DNA from: Vibrio hibernica
GTDB taxonomy: Bacteria; Pseudomonadota; Gammaproteobacteria; Enterobacterales; Vibrionaceae
Reading direction: 5' to 3'
Assembly: GCF_015223435.1 (NCBI RefSeq)
Contig: NZ_VHKO01000001.1
Location: 124,001 to 188,000 of the forward strand
Length of the DNA: 64,000 nt
Shown here: piece by piece, positions 47,358-56,277 of the stretch
How the letters are laid out: every line of letters starts with the position of its first letter
Numbering within the stretch: position 1 is the stretch's first letter
Position numbers and translations under genes: made by a program
Notes under the pieces: generated by a model
What the model saw: the letters and a program-made list of their open reading frames with translations, nothing else
Told to the model about the DNA's origin: nothing
Databases searched by the model: none

Positions 47358-48364
47358 GTGAGCAAAAGTTACCCCCTTTTGCTGCTGGCGCTAAATTATG
47401 CTTAAAAGAATTACTGTATTATAAAAGTCACACAGTATATTGGCAGCCACCGGCAAAGAGTATTTGGTCGCAATTAAACGGCGGTCATATGAGCCAACAT
47501 AAAGGCCGCGGGATGAATTTTTCAGAAGTTCGTCAATATCAGGCTGGCGATGATATTCGATCTATTGACTGGCGCGTCACCGCTCGAACAGGAAAAGCGC
47601 ATACCAAATTATTTACTGAGGAGCGTGAACAACCAGTCATGCTTTATCTTGATTTAAGCCGCACGATGCGTTTTGGTTCACAATTATTATTTAAATCGGT
47701 TCAATGTGCTCATCTGGCGAGTTTATTAAGCTGGCTTACCATCGAACATAAAGATCGTATTGGTGCCTTAATTGACACTGGCGATCGCTTAATTGAATTA
47801 AAGCCAACGGCTCGCCAACAAGGTGCTTTACAAATCAGTCACCAACTCGTTGAATTAAATAATCAACTCATTGAAGCCGATTCACAAACTAGACCAAATA
47901 AAATACACTCAACTAAATCCACCTCAGATCAAAATAATCACGAAACCCCATCTTTCAAACACGTTTTACAAACAATGCATCGCATGTGCCCGAAAGGCAG
48001 TGATATTATATTTATTAGCGATTTCCAACGTTTAACTGAAAATGATAAACCGTTATTGAACCGACTCACTCAACACAATCGATTACGATTTGTGCATATT
48101 TATGATCCTCTAGAAATGGGAACAACATTATTTAGAGGCAGTGAACACGTTACCGACGGCCAACAAACACAATGGTTAAATTTCGGGCTCAAACGTACAC
48201 GTCAACAGCTTGAAAACCGTTATACCGAACATCGAGATTTTATCGAGAGTATGTGTAAAAATATGGCAATTCCTATTCAATCGTTATCTTGCGCAGATAC
48301 TTTATTATCTCAATTAACCACCAAAACTAATCAATCTAATCTTTCGCAAGGATCTCTCTCGTGA
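47354..48364 (+). CDS. DUF58 domain protein
   Basis: A 336-residue protein with the DUF58 signature HKGRGMNFSEVRQYQAGDDIRSIDWRVTART, cited by its core QYQAGDDIRSIDW, at about 50-80. A VWA-like region follows (MLYLDLSRTMRFGS, with a DxSxT-type metal site). DUF58 proteins are constant partners of MoxR. It overlaps moxR by 4 bases (ATGA) and the next gene by 4 bases (GTGA), so translation is coupled. Confidence 0.9.
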   Translation: MSEQKLPPFAAGAKLCLKELLYYKSHTVYWQPPAKSIWSQLNGGHMSQHKGRGMNFSEVRQYQAGDDIRSIDWRVTARTGKAHTKLFTEEREQPVMLYLDLSRTMRFGSQLLFKSVQCAHLASLLSWLTIEHKDRIGALIDTGDRLIELKPTARQQGALQISHQLVELNNQLIEADSQTRPNKIHSTKSTSDQNNHETPSFKHVLQTMHRMCPKGSDIIFISDFQRLTENDKPLLNRLTQHNRLRFVHIYDPLEMGTTLFRGSEHVTDGQQTQWLNFGLKRTRQQLENRYTEHRDFIESMCKNMAIPIQSLSCADTLLSQLTTKTNQSNLSQGSLS

Positions 48365-49110
48365 ACAATGCTACTGCCCTTGCTGCCTCTAACGCACAGC
48401 CAACAATCGCTTCTGCATCGTCGGCCAATTCGACACCACTACCATTAGCATCATTACATCTCCCTGAACCTCCGGGAGCATGGCCGGTCGCTTGGGGCTG
48501 GTGGGCCGTTCTCGCTGCAGTGATATTATTTATCATGATTGTACTTCTCTCATGGCATAAGCATAAGAAAAATAGACGAGCAAAAAAAGCCGCTTTGAAA
48601 CTATTAACCAATATGTGTCGACGTGAAGCTAACCCCAATAAAAAAGTTGCCTTAGCTAACGATTTATTACGCCAAGCATGCCTTGCTTATTACCCACGTG
48701 GAATGCTTGCCAGTTTGCATGGTAGTGCGTGGTATGAATTTTTAGATATGCAGTCTGCAGTGAAAAACGCATCATCATTTACGGCTAATCAAGCTGAATG
48801 GCAACAAGCACTGTACCAAAAACAGCCTGTAAGTGAGGCTTTGGCAATCGGACTTATCCAACAAGTCGAACAATGGATAGAACAAACCTTACCACCAAGT
48901 AAAAAACAGCTTAAGGCGGCCAGCTTAACTTTCAAGCCAGTAGCAAACGAAAGTTTTGATAGCACCGTATCAAAAGCTCGCGTGGTGGCATCTTCAAATT
49001 CTACTGTAAAACCTAAGCCAAACTCGACCAATAAAGATGCTCAAGATGCTGATTTTGAACCGACCGAATCGGCAACTTTAAAACGTAAGGAACCAAAGAA
49101 CGATGTTTGA
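48361..49110 (+). CDS. DUF4381 membrane protein
   Basis: A 249-residue protein with one membrane span (about 45-65; WGWWAVLAAVILFIMIVLLSW) preceded by the typical LHLPEPPGAWPVA, and a cytoplasmic domain with LYYPRG-like ACLAYYPRGMLASLHG. The C-terminal 60 residues are Ser/Lys-rich and probably disordered. The start is a GTG. It sits between DUF58 and BatA, as in other MoxR clusters. Role unknown. Confidence 0.85.
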   Translation: MNNATALAASNAQPTIASASSANSTPLPLASLHLPEPPGAWPVAWGWWAVLAAVILFIMIVLLSWHKHKKNRRAKKAALKLLTNMCRREANPNKKVALANDLLRQACLAYYPRGMLASLHGSAWYEFLDMQSAVKNASSFTANQAEWQQALYQKQPVSEALAIGLIQQVEQWIEQTLPPSKKQLKAASLTFKPVANESFDSTVSKARVVASSNSTVKPKPNSTNKDAQDADFEPTESATLKRKEPKNDV

Positions 49111-50065
49111 GTTTCATTGGTGGTGGATGCTATTTGCTCTACCATTACCATTAATCATTTACTTCTTTGCTCCAGCTCATCAGCCAAGCACTGCCATCAC
49201 TCTGCCAACCCTACCGGATCAAGGCGCAGTACCCAAAACACAAAACCTAGGCTTGAAAATATTAGCGGTTTTGATCTGGGTATCTTTAGTCATCGCGGCC
49301 GCTCGCCCTGTGTGGTATGGAGAGCCTGTTGAATTTCAGCCTAAACACCGAGATATGATGTTGGTGGTTGATTTATCTGGCTCAATGGCGCAAGAAGATA
49401 TGAATACACCAGATGGTTATATCAATCGTTTATCGGCGGTAAAACAAGTCCTCAATCACTTCATCACTGAGCGTAAAGGTGACCGATTAGGTTTGGTGTT
49501 GTTTGCCGATCATGCTTATTTACAAACCCCTCTCACCTTAGATAGAAAAACCGTTCAGCAACAGCTTAACCGTGCTCAACTCAATATGATTGGCACACAA
49601 ACTGCCATTGGTGAAGGGATCGGTATTGCGACTAAAACCTTCATTAAAAGTGAAGCGAAACAAAGAGTCATGGTTCTGCTTAGTGATGGGGGCAATACTG
49701 CCGGTGTAATTGAACCATTAGAAGCAGCAAAAATTGCCAAAGAAAATAACGCGATTATCTATACGGTCGGCATTGGCGCTGGAGAGGTAAAAGTAAAAGG
49801 GTTCTTTGGTACTCAAACCGTAAATACTGCTCAAGATCTTGATGAAAAAACATTAACTGAAATTGCCAATATGACGGGTGGACAATATTTCCGCGCCCGA
49901 GACAAAGAGCAACTCGATAAAATTTATCAGACTATCAATAAGCTGCAACCGGTGACAAATGCAACACAAACTTGGCGACCACAAAGTGAATGGTTCACTT
50001 ACCCACTAGCACTTGCCTTGATTTTATCTTTTGCTCTAGCGATGTTAAGGAGACGACATGGCTGA
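49103..50065 (+). CDS. batA: BatA-like von Willebrand factor A protein
   Basis: A 320-residue protein with two N-terminal membrane segments, a VWA domain (about 85-270) and a C-terminal span (FTYPLALALILSFALAML). The metal site DLSGSMAQEDM is canonical (DxSxS), and the later MIDAS Asp lies in VLLSDGGNTAG. It overlaps its neighbours by 8 bases on both sides. BatA and BatB are thought to form a membrane complex under MoxR control. Confidence 0.9.
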   Translation: MFEFHWWWMLFALPLPLIIYFFAPAHQPSTAITLPTLPDQGAVPKTQNLGLKILAVLIWVSLVIAAARPVWYGEPVEFQPKHRDMMLVVDLSGSMAQEDMNTPDGYINRLSAVKQVLNHFITERKGDRLGLVLFADHAYLQTPLTLDRKTVQQQLNRAQLNMIGTQTAIGEGIGIATKTFIKSEAKQRVMVLLSDGGNTAGVIEPLEAAKIAKENNAIIYTVGIGAGEVKVKGFFGTQTVNTAQDLDEKTLTEIANMTGGQYFRARDKEQLDKIYQTINKLQPVTNATQTWRPQSEWFTYPLALALILSFALAMLRRRHG

Positions 50066-52034
50066 CTTTCAGTTCTTACATCCCAATTGGATCTTCGCTG
50101 CCATTCCAGCTTTATTACTAACAATTTGGCTGTTTGCAAAGCCTAAAACCAGCAGTTTGATTGCTAACCATCTAAGCCAGCAGTTAGGGCTAGATGAAAA
50201 GAAATCACACCGGTCTTTAGCAAGTATGGTTCTCATTGGTTGGCTTATTTCGGTATTGGCATTAGCCGGGCCAAGTTTTCAAAAACAAAGCGTACCAAGT
50301 TTTGGCGTAAATAATGCACGTGTGATCGTAATGGATATGACCCTTTCCATGTACGCCACAGACATTACGCCTAATCGACTCACTCAAGCACGTTATAAAG
50401 TATTGGATTTACTGCCGGCTTTAAATGAAGGGACAACCGGTTTGGTTGCCTATTCTGCTGATGGTTATATGATAAGCCCACTAACTTCTGATAGTAAAAC
50501 GCTCGCTAATTTAATCCCCAACCTATCACCTGAAATAATGCCCACTCATGGTAGTAATGCAGCAGCTGGCGTGAAAAAAGCCATTGATATGCTGACTCAA
50601 GCGGGCCACCTACAAGGCGATATTATCTTGATATCCGATGATATGAGATCAGAAGAATCTAAAAATATTGAACAGCTATTAAAAGGAACTGATTGGCGTT
50701 TATCTGTCATGTCTGTTGGCACGCGACAAGGTGCGCCAATCAAATTACCAAGTGGCGACATGCTCACTAATAACGGCACAACGGTGGTGGCAAAAACGAA
50801 CATCAAAGCCCTGCAAGCTTTGGCAACAGTAGGCAATGGTATCTATACCCCACTTCGCACCGATGATGGCGATATTCAAGCTCTAGTTCAAACCCTACAG
50901 CATGTTCAACTTAAATCATCCAAAGACAATCAAGGATCACCCGAATTGGAAGTACACATAAATAACGGGTTTTGGTTACTGCCAATTTTATTATTACTGG
51001 CATTAGGCGGCTTTCGTCGTGGTGGTATTTTCAGTGTCGCATTATTGATCACATTACCACTATTAACGCCTCGCCCAGCTTTGGCTTCAACCGCCATCAC
51101 ATCATTACCTTCAACGACAACAAGCCTTATTAATTCCGCCTTTAAAACGGCTGATCAACAAGGATTTAATGCTTACCAAAACAAAGCCTACACCCAAGCT
51201 GCCAGTCAATTTGTAAACAAAGCATGGCAAGGAGCCGCGCAATATCAAGCTGGAAACTACCAAGCGGCCATTAACACGCTTCAAGGCTTAAGTGATGAAA
51301 ATTCACGTTACAACCTCGCCAATTCCCTCGCACAATCAGGTCAATTAGAACCTGCAAAACAAGCTTATGAAGATATTTTGAAACAAAATCCGAATAACCA
51401 AGATGCGAAGAAAAACTTAGGCATCGTCAATAAAGCACTTGAACAACAGAAACAACAAAACCAGAAGGATAAGGATAAGAAAAAAGATCAAGACAAAGAT
51501 CAAAAGAGCCAATCGGATTCAAAACAAGATAAAAAACAAAAAGATCAATCTGGATCTGATCAATCTAGTTCAGATCAATCAAAATCAGAGCAAAATAAGC
51601 AAGAGCAATCACAAAAAAATGCTGGTCAAGGTGATTCAAAACAAAAAGAATCTGAGTCCAATAATTCATCAGCACAAGATAAAAAGTCATCACAGCCAAA
51701 AGATAGTAAGCCAGATCAATCCAAACAAACCCAAAATCAGAATACTCAATCAAAATCTGAACAAAAGAAGAATCAAGCGAAAGCCAAACAACAGGAAACG
51801 GATCAAACCCAACAGCAAACACAAGCACAAGCACAAGCAGATAAAAACAAACCACAGCCTTTGTCTCAAGCTACTCCGAGCCAAGGTAAAAAGCCTAGCA
51901 GTACGGTGGCAGTTGATCCTCAACTAAAAAAATTGGAACAAATCCCAGATGATGCACGTCGTTTATTACAGGCACAAATGGCATTAGAAGATCAACAAAA
52001 CCCAGCGCCTCAATCCACTGGTCAAACATGGTAG
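50058..52034 (+). CDS. batB: BatB/BatC-like VWA + TPR protein
   Basis: A 658-residue fusion. Membrane segments lead to a VWA domain (about 85-280), with metal site MDMTLSMYATD, in which the second position is Thr instead of Ser. Next are a membrane span (FWLLPILLLLALGGF) and a TPR region at about 385-460 (AAQYQAGNYQAAINTLQGL, then QAYEDILKQNPNNQDAKKNLG at its core), which matches BatC. The last 190 residues are a low-complexity Gln/Lys/Ser/Asp chain, ending in a short ordered helix (DDARRLLQAQMALEDQ). Confidence 0.9.
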   Translation: MADFQFLHPNWIFAAIPALLLTIWLFAKPKTSSLIANHLSQQLGLDEKKSHRSLASMVLIGWLISVLALAGPSFQKQSVPSFGVNNARVIVMDMTLSMYATDITPNRLTQARYKVLDLLPALNEGTTGLVAYSADGYMISPLTSDSKTLANLIPNLSPEIMPTHGSNAAAGVKKAIDMLTQAGHLQGDIILISDDMRSEESKNIEQLLKGTDWRLSVMSVGTRQGAPIKLPSGDMLTNNGTTVVAKTNIKALQALATVGNGIYTPLRTDDGDIQALVQTLQHVQLKSSKDNQGSPELEVHINNGFWLLPILLLLALGGFRRGGIFSVALLITLPLLTPRPALASTAITSLPSTTTSLINSAFKTADQQGFNAYQNKAYTQAASQFVNKAWQGAAQYQAGNYQAAINTLQGLSDENSRYNLANSLAQSGQLEPAKQAYEDILKQNPNNQDAKKNLGIVNKALEQQKQQNQKDKDKKKDQDKDQKSQSDSKQDKKQKDQSGSDQSSSDQSKSEQNKQEQSQKNAGQGDSKQKESESNNSSAQDKKSSQPKDSKPDQSKQTQNQNTQSKSEQKKNQAKAKQQETDQTQQQTQAQAQADKNKPQPLSQATPSQGKKPSSTVAVDPQLKKLEQIPDDARRLLQAQMALEDQQNPAPQSTGQTW

Positions 52035-52056
52035 TAAACAAAAGGTAATGCAAATA

Positions 52057-53772
52057 ATGGAACATAAAATGAAACAAACACAATACTCACAATGGCTTAC
52101 CATACTTCTTGTTTTGATCAGCTCGATCGTATTTAGTCAAACTAGTTTTGCCAAAGATATACCCGCTTTTGCTTCCGTCAATCAAACGACACTCAGCACC
52201 AATGAAGTTTTTAACTTTAAAGTCGTATACATGGGAACAGCAAGCCGTGATGACTTTGATGCCAGCGTCTTAAATCAAGATTTCACCACAGGCCAAGTAC
52301 AATATGGCACCTCTCGCTACAGTATTAATGGCGATACCACTATTCGTACGGAATGGAATGTATCACTAGCAACCAATAAAGCTGGCAATGTAGTGATCCC
52401 AAGCTTTACCGTTAATGGCACTAAAACTCAGCCAATTAGCTTACACGTGAGTAAAGACCCAAGTACGCCCAACCAAGATGATCTCATTGAATTTCAAGAC
52501 AGTATTTCAAAACACACACTGTATCCAAAAGAAATGGCAACTTTACGCACTCGTCTCGTGGTTAAAGCCGATCCTCGTGGTTTGCAAAATACAAAAATCA
52601 TTCCACCAACAGGCGATGGGCTTAGCATCACTCCAATTGGTGAACCTAAACAATATCAAAAGCTGGTGAATGGTATCGAAGCCACTATTGTTGATCAAAA
52701 CTACCAAGTAACCGCCACCGAGCATGGTAAACATACTCTCCATCCTCCACGTTTAACTGCCACTCTAATTGATGTCAGCCGAGCAACTGGCGCACGCCGT
52801 ATTGTTCCAGTTAATGTCTACTCTGGTGATATCGAACTTACCGTATTAGAAAAGCCTGCTTCTTTTTCTGGTGTATGGTTACCAACTCAATCGCTTAAAT
52901 TACAGCAAGGCTGGCAGAATAGTGATGGTGATATGATGGATGTATCTTCTGGAAAAATTGACGCTAAAGTTGGTCAACCTATCACGCGTATCTTAGCGTT
53001 AGTGGTAAAAAATGTCAGCGCAGAAAACCTTCCTGAACTTAAAATTGATTATCCAAAATCGGTACGTGTTTATGCCGAAAAACCTAAGTTTGGGCAAGAC
53101 AAACAAGGCAATACGGTAATGACACTCAAACAAGTGCTGATGCCAAAAAAATCGGGCAGTATTAACTTACCAGCAGTCAATGTACCTTGGTGGAACTCTC
53201 AAGCAAATAAAGAAGAAACTGCCACTGTCGAAGGATTAACACTCGCGACCACGGTAGATGAAAATGCGCCTGTGCAAGCACCTACGTCTGTGATAACAAC
53301 AGCGTCAACGAATCCAGCCATCATAATGGACGATAAAACCACACAGCCTACTAACACGCTCTCTACACCAACGATGGCGACGGCTGGCTACTGGCCTTAT
53401 TTCACGGCTTTATTTGCCGTACTTTGGTTGTTGACACTAATATTATTGATTCGAAAGCATAAGCAAAAACCAGCGGCAGAAATAACTCAGCCTACAATAA
53501 AAGCTGATAATAATAATTTAGCGTCTGTATTAAAAAATCAAGATGGCGCGAAGATCCACAGTGAAATATCACAATGGCTCGCCGAGCGCCCTAATCTTTC
53601 CAGTGAATTAACCCAAGCGATTAAAGCAGAATTAAGTGAAGTGATGGCTGCATTTTACAGTAAAAAACGCCGCGATTATGACACAAGCCCATTGTTAGCC
53701 TTGCTTAAAAAAGCTAAAAAAGAAGTGAAGAAAAAAAATAAAAATGATAAGAACGATATGCCTCAACTCTAG
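52057..53772 (+). CDS. batD: BatD (oxygen tolerance) family protein
   Basis: A 571-residue exported protein. Signal peptide (WLTILLVLISSIVFSQTSFA), then repeated immunoglobulin-like beta domains from about 30 to 400 (VNQTTLSTNEVFNFKVVY, the BatD opening), a membrane span at about 450-470 (YFTALFAVLWLLTLILLI) and a Lys-rich cytoplasmic tail (KKEVKKKNKNDKND). AAAGG is best spaced for the ATG at 52057. The frame starts at 52048. It is the last gene of the operon. Confidence 0.88.
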   Translation: MEHKMKQTQYSQWLTILLVLISSIVFSQTSFAKDIPAFASVNQTTLSTNEVFNFKVVYMGTASRDDFDASVLNQDFTTGQVQYGTSRYSINGDTTIRTEWNVSLATNKAGNVVIPSFTVNGTKTQPISLHVSKDPSTPNQDDLIEFQDSISKHTLYPKEMATLRTRLVVKADPRGLQNTKIIPPTGDGLSITPIGEPKQYQKLVNGIEATIVDQNYQVTATEHGKHTLHPPRLTATLIDVSRATGARRIVPVNVYSGDIELTVLEKPASFSGVWLPTQSLKLQQGWQNSDGDMMDVSSGKIDAKVGQPITRILALVVKNVSAENLPELKIDYPKSVRVYAEKPKFGQDKQGNTVMTLKQVLMPKKSGSINLPAVNVPWWNSQANKEETATVEGLTLATTVDENAPVQAPTSVITTASTNPAIIMDDKTTQPTNTLSTPTMATAGYWPYFTALFAVLWLLTLILLIRKHKQKPAAEITQPTIKADNNNLASVLKNQDGAKIHSEISQWLAERPNLSSELTQAIKAELSEVMAAFYSKKRRDYDTSPLLALLKKAKKEVKKKNKNDKNDMPQL

Positions 53773-53810
53773 TACGCAGCATGAGCTGTAAAATTTTATA
53801 GTTCAAAAAT

Positions 53811-53854
53811 AAAGCTCATTATCTCATGTCTTATGAGGAACAATAATGAGCTTT
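53811..53854. terminator. Two-level hairpin between batD and the PACE gene
   Basis: AAAGCTCATTAT (53811-53822) pairs perfectly with ATAATGAGCTTT (53843-53854). Inside it CTCAT/ATGAG forms a second stem. The minus-strand side runs into TTTATTTTTG, so it most clearly ends the PACE gene and probably batD as well. Confidence 0.7.
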
Positions 53855-53867
53855 ACTCTTTTGAGTA

Positions 53868-54293
53868 TTAAGATGCTTGGCGAGAAAAACAACGTTGGTA
53901 TGGCTGATAATTATCATAAAGCCAATTAAATACAAAAGTATAAACCAAGAAAAATAATAGGAAACCCGCATCCACAATCAAGGCATGTAATAAGGTCACC
54001 TCTAATACCCAAGCCACAATAGGAACAGTAGCAATAACTAACCCACCCTCAAACCCAAAGGTATGAACCAGGCGTAACTTCCATTTACGCTGCTGGCGAT
54101 TCTCACCAAATATCTTATCAAAAACAATGTTATAAACGTAATTCCATATCACAGCAAGTACCGTAATACTGGCACTTAATCCTGCCATTTGTTCAAGGCT
54201 TTTCCCACTTAACCAAGCAGAAGCAGGAACGACAATACATAACGCTAAAAGCTCAAATATCGCCACATGAAAAACTCTCTCTTTTGTGGTCAT
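53868..54293 (-). CDS. PACE family efflux transporter
   Basis: A 141-residue inner-membrane protein of four spans made of two tandem BTP domains. Each repeat starts with the PACE motif: ERVFHVAIFE and RLVHTFGFEGG, with the conserved Glu in the first membrane helix. These exporters (AceI type) remove biocides such as chlorhexidine and short diamines. It is divergent from a LysR gene with 134 bases between, the usual arrangement for PACE genes. Confidence 0.9.
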   Translation of the reverse strand: MTTKERVFHVAIFELLALCIVVPASAWLSGKSLEQMAGLSASITVLAVIWNYVYNIVFDKIFGENRQQRKWKLRLVHTFGFEGGLVIATVPIVAWVLEVTLLHALIVDAGFLLFFLVYTFVFNWLYDNYQPYQRCFSRQAS

Positions 54294-54427
54294 GTTTTAC
54301 TCCAACTGAATCAATAACTCTTACTTTAGGTATATTTCTTTAAATTAGATAACGTTTACCTGACTAGCGTTGGATTATCATCTAGAATAAAGATAGTTAA
54401 TAGTTAGATACCATCGGTTAAAACGAT

Positions 54428-55300
54428 ATGTTTGGAATTGAACAATTAGAAGCCTTTGTCACAACCGTCGAAACAGGATCTTTTTCTGGCGCAGCTCGGC
54501 AACTTAAAAAAGCCCAATCGGTTATCAGTCAACACATTATCAATTTAGAGATCGATTGCGGGGTAGATCTGTTTATTCGTTCCGGTCGTTATCCTACTCT
54601 CACTTCACAAGGTGAGAAATTAATACCTCATGCCAAAGCAACTCTGCTTCAACATCAAAGGCTTAAAAATACTGTCGAATTATTATGCAATGATCAACCA
54701 TCTCAACTTTGTATTGGTATTGATGAAGGGATCCCAATGCAAAAAGTATCTAATGCTATTGCGAAACTGCAAGCTGCCTACCCTAATATCCAATTAGAAA
54801 TTTTTGGGGCATCCAGCATCGATATTATCGAAATGTTAGAATCTGGTCGTGTATCCACCGGCTTGGTTTTTAGCGAGTTACTGCTCCCTAACAGTATTGA
54901 TTTTGAGTGTATTGGAGCGGTTAAATTTGATATGTATGTGGCTAAAAATCATAGTTTAGCCACAATAACCGTCCCAAACATGGATCATTTACGACTCCAC
55001 CGGCAACTATTAATTCGCTCTCGAAATACGCAAACGAGTAGTTTCCAACAAGCTTTTAGTCCCGACATTTGGCATGCGAATAACTATTACTTACTACTAG
55101 AATTAGCACTCGAAGGCTATGGTTGGTGTTTATTACCAGAACATATTGCCCAGCAATCAGTAAATGAAGGAACTTTAGTGCGGGTCTCAACCGAATTTGA
55201 AGAGTTAGGCTGGCTTGCCAATATCGATGTAATTCAGCATCAACGAGACAGTTCACATCCGCTGTTTAAACAGGTACGAGAACTCTTTCGTTTAGGCTAG
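54428..55300 (+). CDS. LysR-type regulator next to the PACE exporter
   Basis: A 290-residue LysR-family regulator. Helix-turn-helix: EAFVTTVETGSFSGAARQLKKAQSVISQHI, cited by its core GSFSGAARQLKKAQS. The effector domain follows (about 90-290). It is divergent from the PACE gene, so it is the likely activator of that exporter (inference from position). It converges on the PAP2 phosphatase gene. Confidence 0.88.
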   Translation: MFGIEQLEAFVTTVETGSFSGAARQLKKAQSVISQHIINLEIDCGVDLFIRSGRYPTLTSQGEKLIPHAKATLLQHQRLKNTVELLCNDQPSQLCIGIDEGIPMQKVSNAIAKLQAAYPNIQLEIFGASSIDIIEMLESGRVSTGLVFSELLLPNSIDFECIGAVKFDMYVAKNHSLATITVPNMDHLRLHRQLLIRSRNTQTSSFQQAFSPDIWHANNYYLLLELALEGYGWCLLPEHIAQQSVNEGTLVRVSTEFEELGWLANIDVIQHQRDSSHPLFKQVRELFRLG

Positions 55301-55337
55301 CCTTCTAACTAAAATAGACAACTTATCGTTCGCGGAG

Positions 55338-56126
55338 CTATCTCGACCTTTTGATTTTTAAATTGTGACCATATTTTTCAATAAAATATATACTGATCGT
55401 ACTTAAGATCATCGCCAAACAAGTGGATACGAAAACATCTTGCGACCAATGCATTCCGAGTAGCATACGACTTAATCCCATCGATATTCCCCACATGATC
55501 AATACAATGTTAAGTACACTTGCCCCACTTAACAATAAGTAATAACTTGCTGTTAATACGAGAGTCGTTGCAAAAATAGTGTGTCCTGATGGGAATGCAT
55601 AACCGACTTCATGCTGCCAATGATGCTGGATAATTGACGATACTTTTAATGGCGGCTGAGTAAGTAAAGAGTTTTGATTCATTGGATCTTGGTATTGTTT
55701 TAACGCTGTATAGATAAGCTCACTGCGTTGAATACTTTTCTCGGTATAAAACGTATTCAAATCGATAACAGTATCAACCTGAGAAGCCAACCATGTTAAG
55801 TTTGGTCGAGGCTCTTGAAAATAAGATTTCAGAGCATGATTTAACTGCAAACTCATACAAAGACTGAATATGACCGCAATCACCATTCTTCCCCAATACG
55901 GTTTAGATACGCAAAAAAAACTGAGACCAAAAAACACGAAAACCGTTATTACTGCATAAGGCGCCGTCCCCGTTGTTGTCAGAGAGAAAAGAATACGCGC
56001 GATAGAACTAGTGAGATCCAGCCATGGAAATATCTGCTGTTGCGTTAATAATAAAAACCCGGGAAGTGCGAGTAATAACGCCCAAATGGCGAGTACAGTT
56101 TTATAAGTTGGTTTATTGATAACCAC
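55338..56126 (-). CDS. PAP2-family lipid phosphatase
   Basis: A 262-residue membrane phosphatase. All three motifs are visible: KSYFQEPRP (KX6RP), PSGHTIFA (PSGH) and SRMLLGMHWSQD (SRX5HX3D). About six membrane spans surround them, so the active site faces the periplasm. The length and the large periplasmic loop (about 100-170) resemble PgpB, the phosphatidylglycerophosphate / undecaprenyl-diphosphate phosphatase. The start is a GTG. A terminator separates it from iutA upstream. Confidence 0.88.
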   Translation of the reverse strand: MVINKPTYKTVLAIWALLLALPGFLLLTQQQIFPWLDLTSSIARILFSLTTTGTAPYAVITVFVFFGLSFFCVSKPYWGRMVIAVIFSLCMSLQLNHALKSYFQEPRPNLTWLASQVDTVIDLNTFYTEKSIQRSELIYTALKQYQDPMNQNSLLTQPPLKVSSIIQHHWQHEVGYAFPSGHTIFATTLVLTASYYLLLSGASVLNIVLIMWGISMGLSRMLLGMHWSQDVFVSTCLAMILSTISIYFIEKYGHNLKIKRSR

Positions 56127-56214
56127 GATCCACTCTCTAAAAAATGTCTATCTCAATATGGAGGGTTAAATTAATGGAAATGTCGTTAGGCAGCAAGTAA
56201 GAAGGTGTAACACA

Positions 56215-56245
56215 AAAAAATAGCGCCTTTTCAGCGCTATTTTTT
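56215..56245. terminator. Terminator after iutA
   Basis: AAAAAATAGCGC (56215-56226) pairs perfectly with GCGCTATTTTTT (56234-56245) around CTTTTCA. Being symmetrical, it works in both directions. Confidence 0.9.
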
Positions 56246-56277
56246 GTCGACTGTAGCAGATTCTGTGTCACTACTGG

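Noticed and set aside
51439-51927. 162-codon Lys/Asn/Ile-rich frame
   Set aside because: It is the shifted reading of the Gln/Lys/Ser/Asp-rich low-complexity tail of batB.
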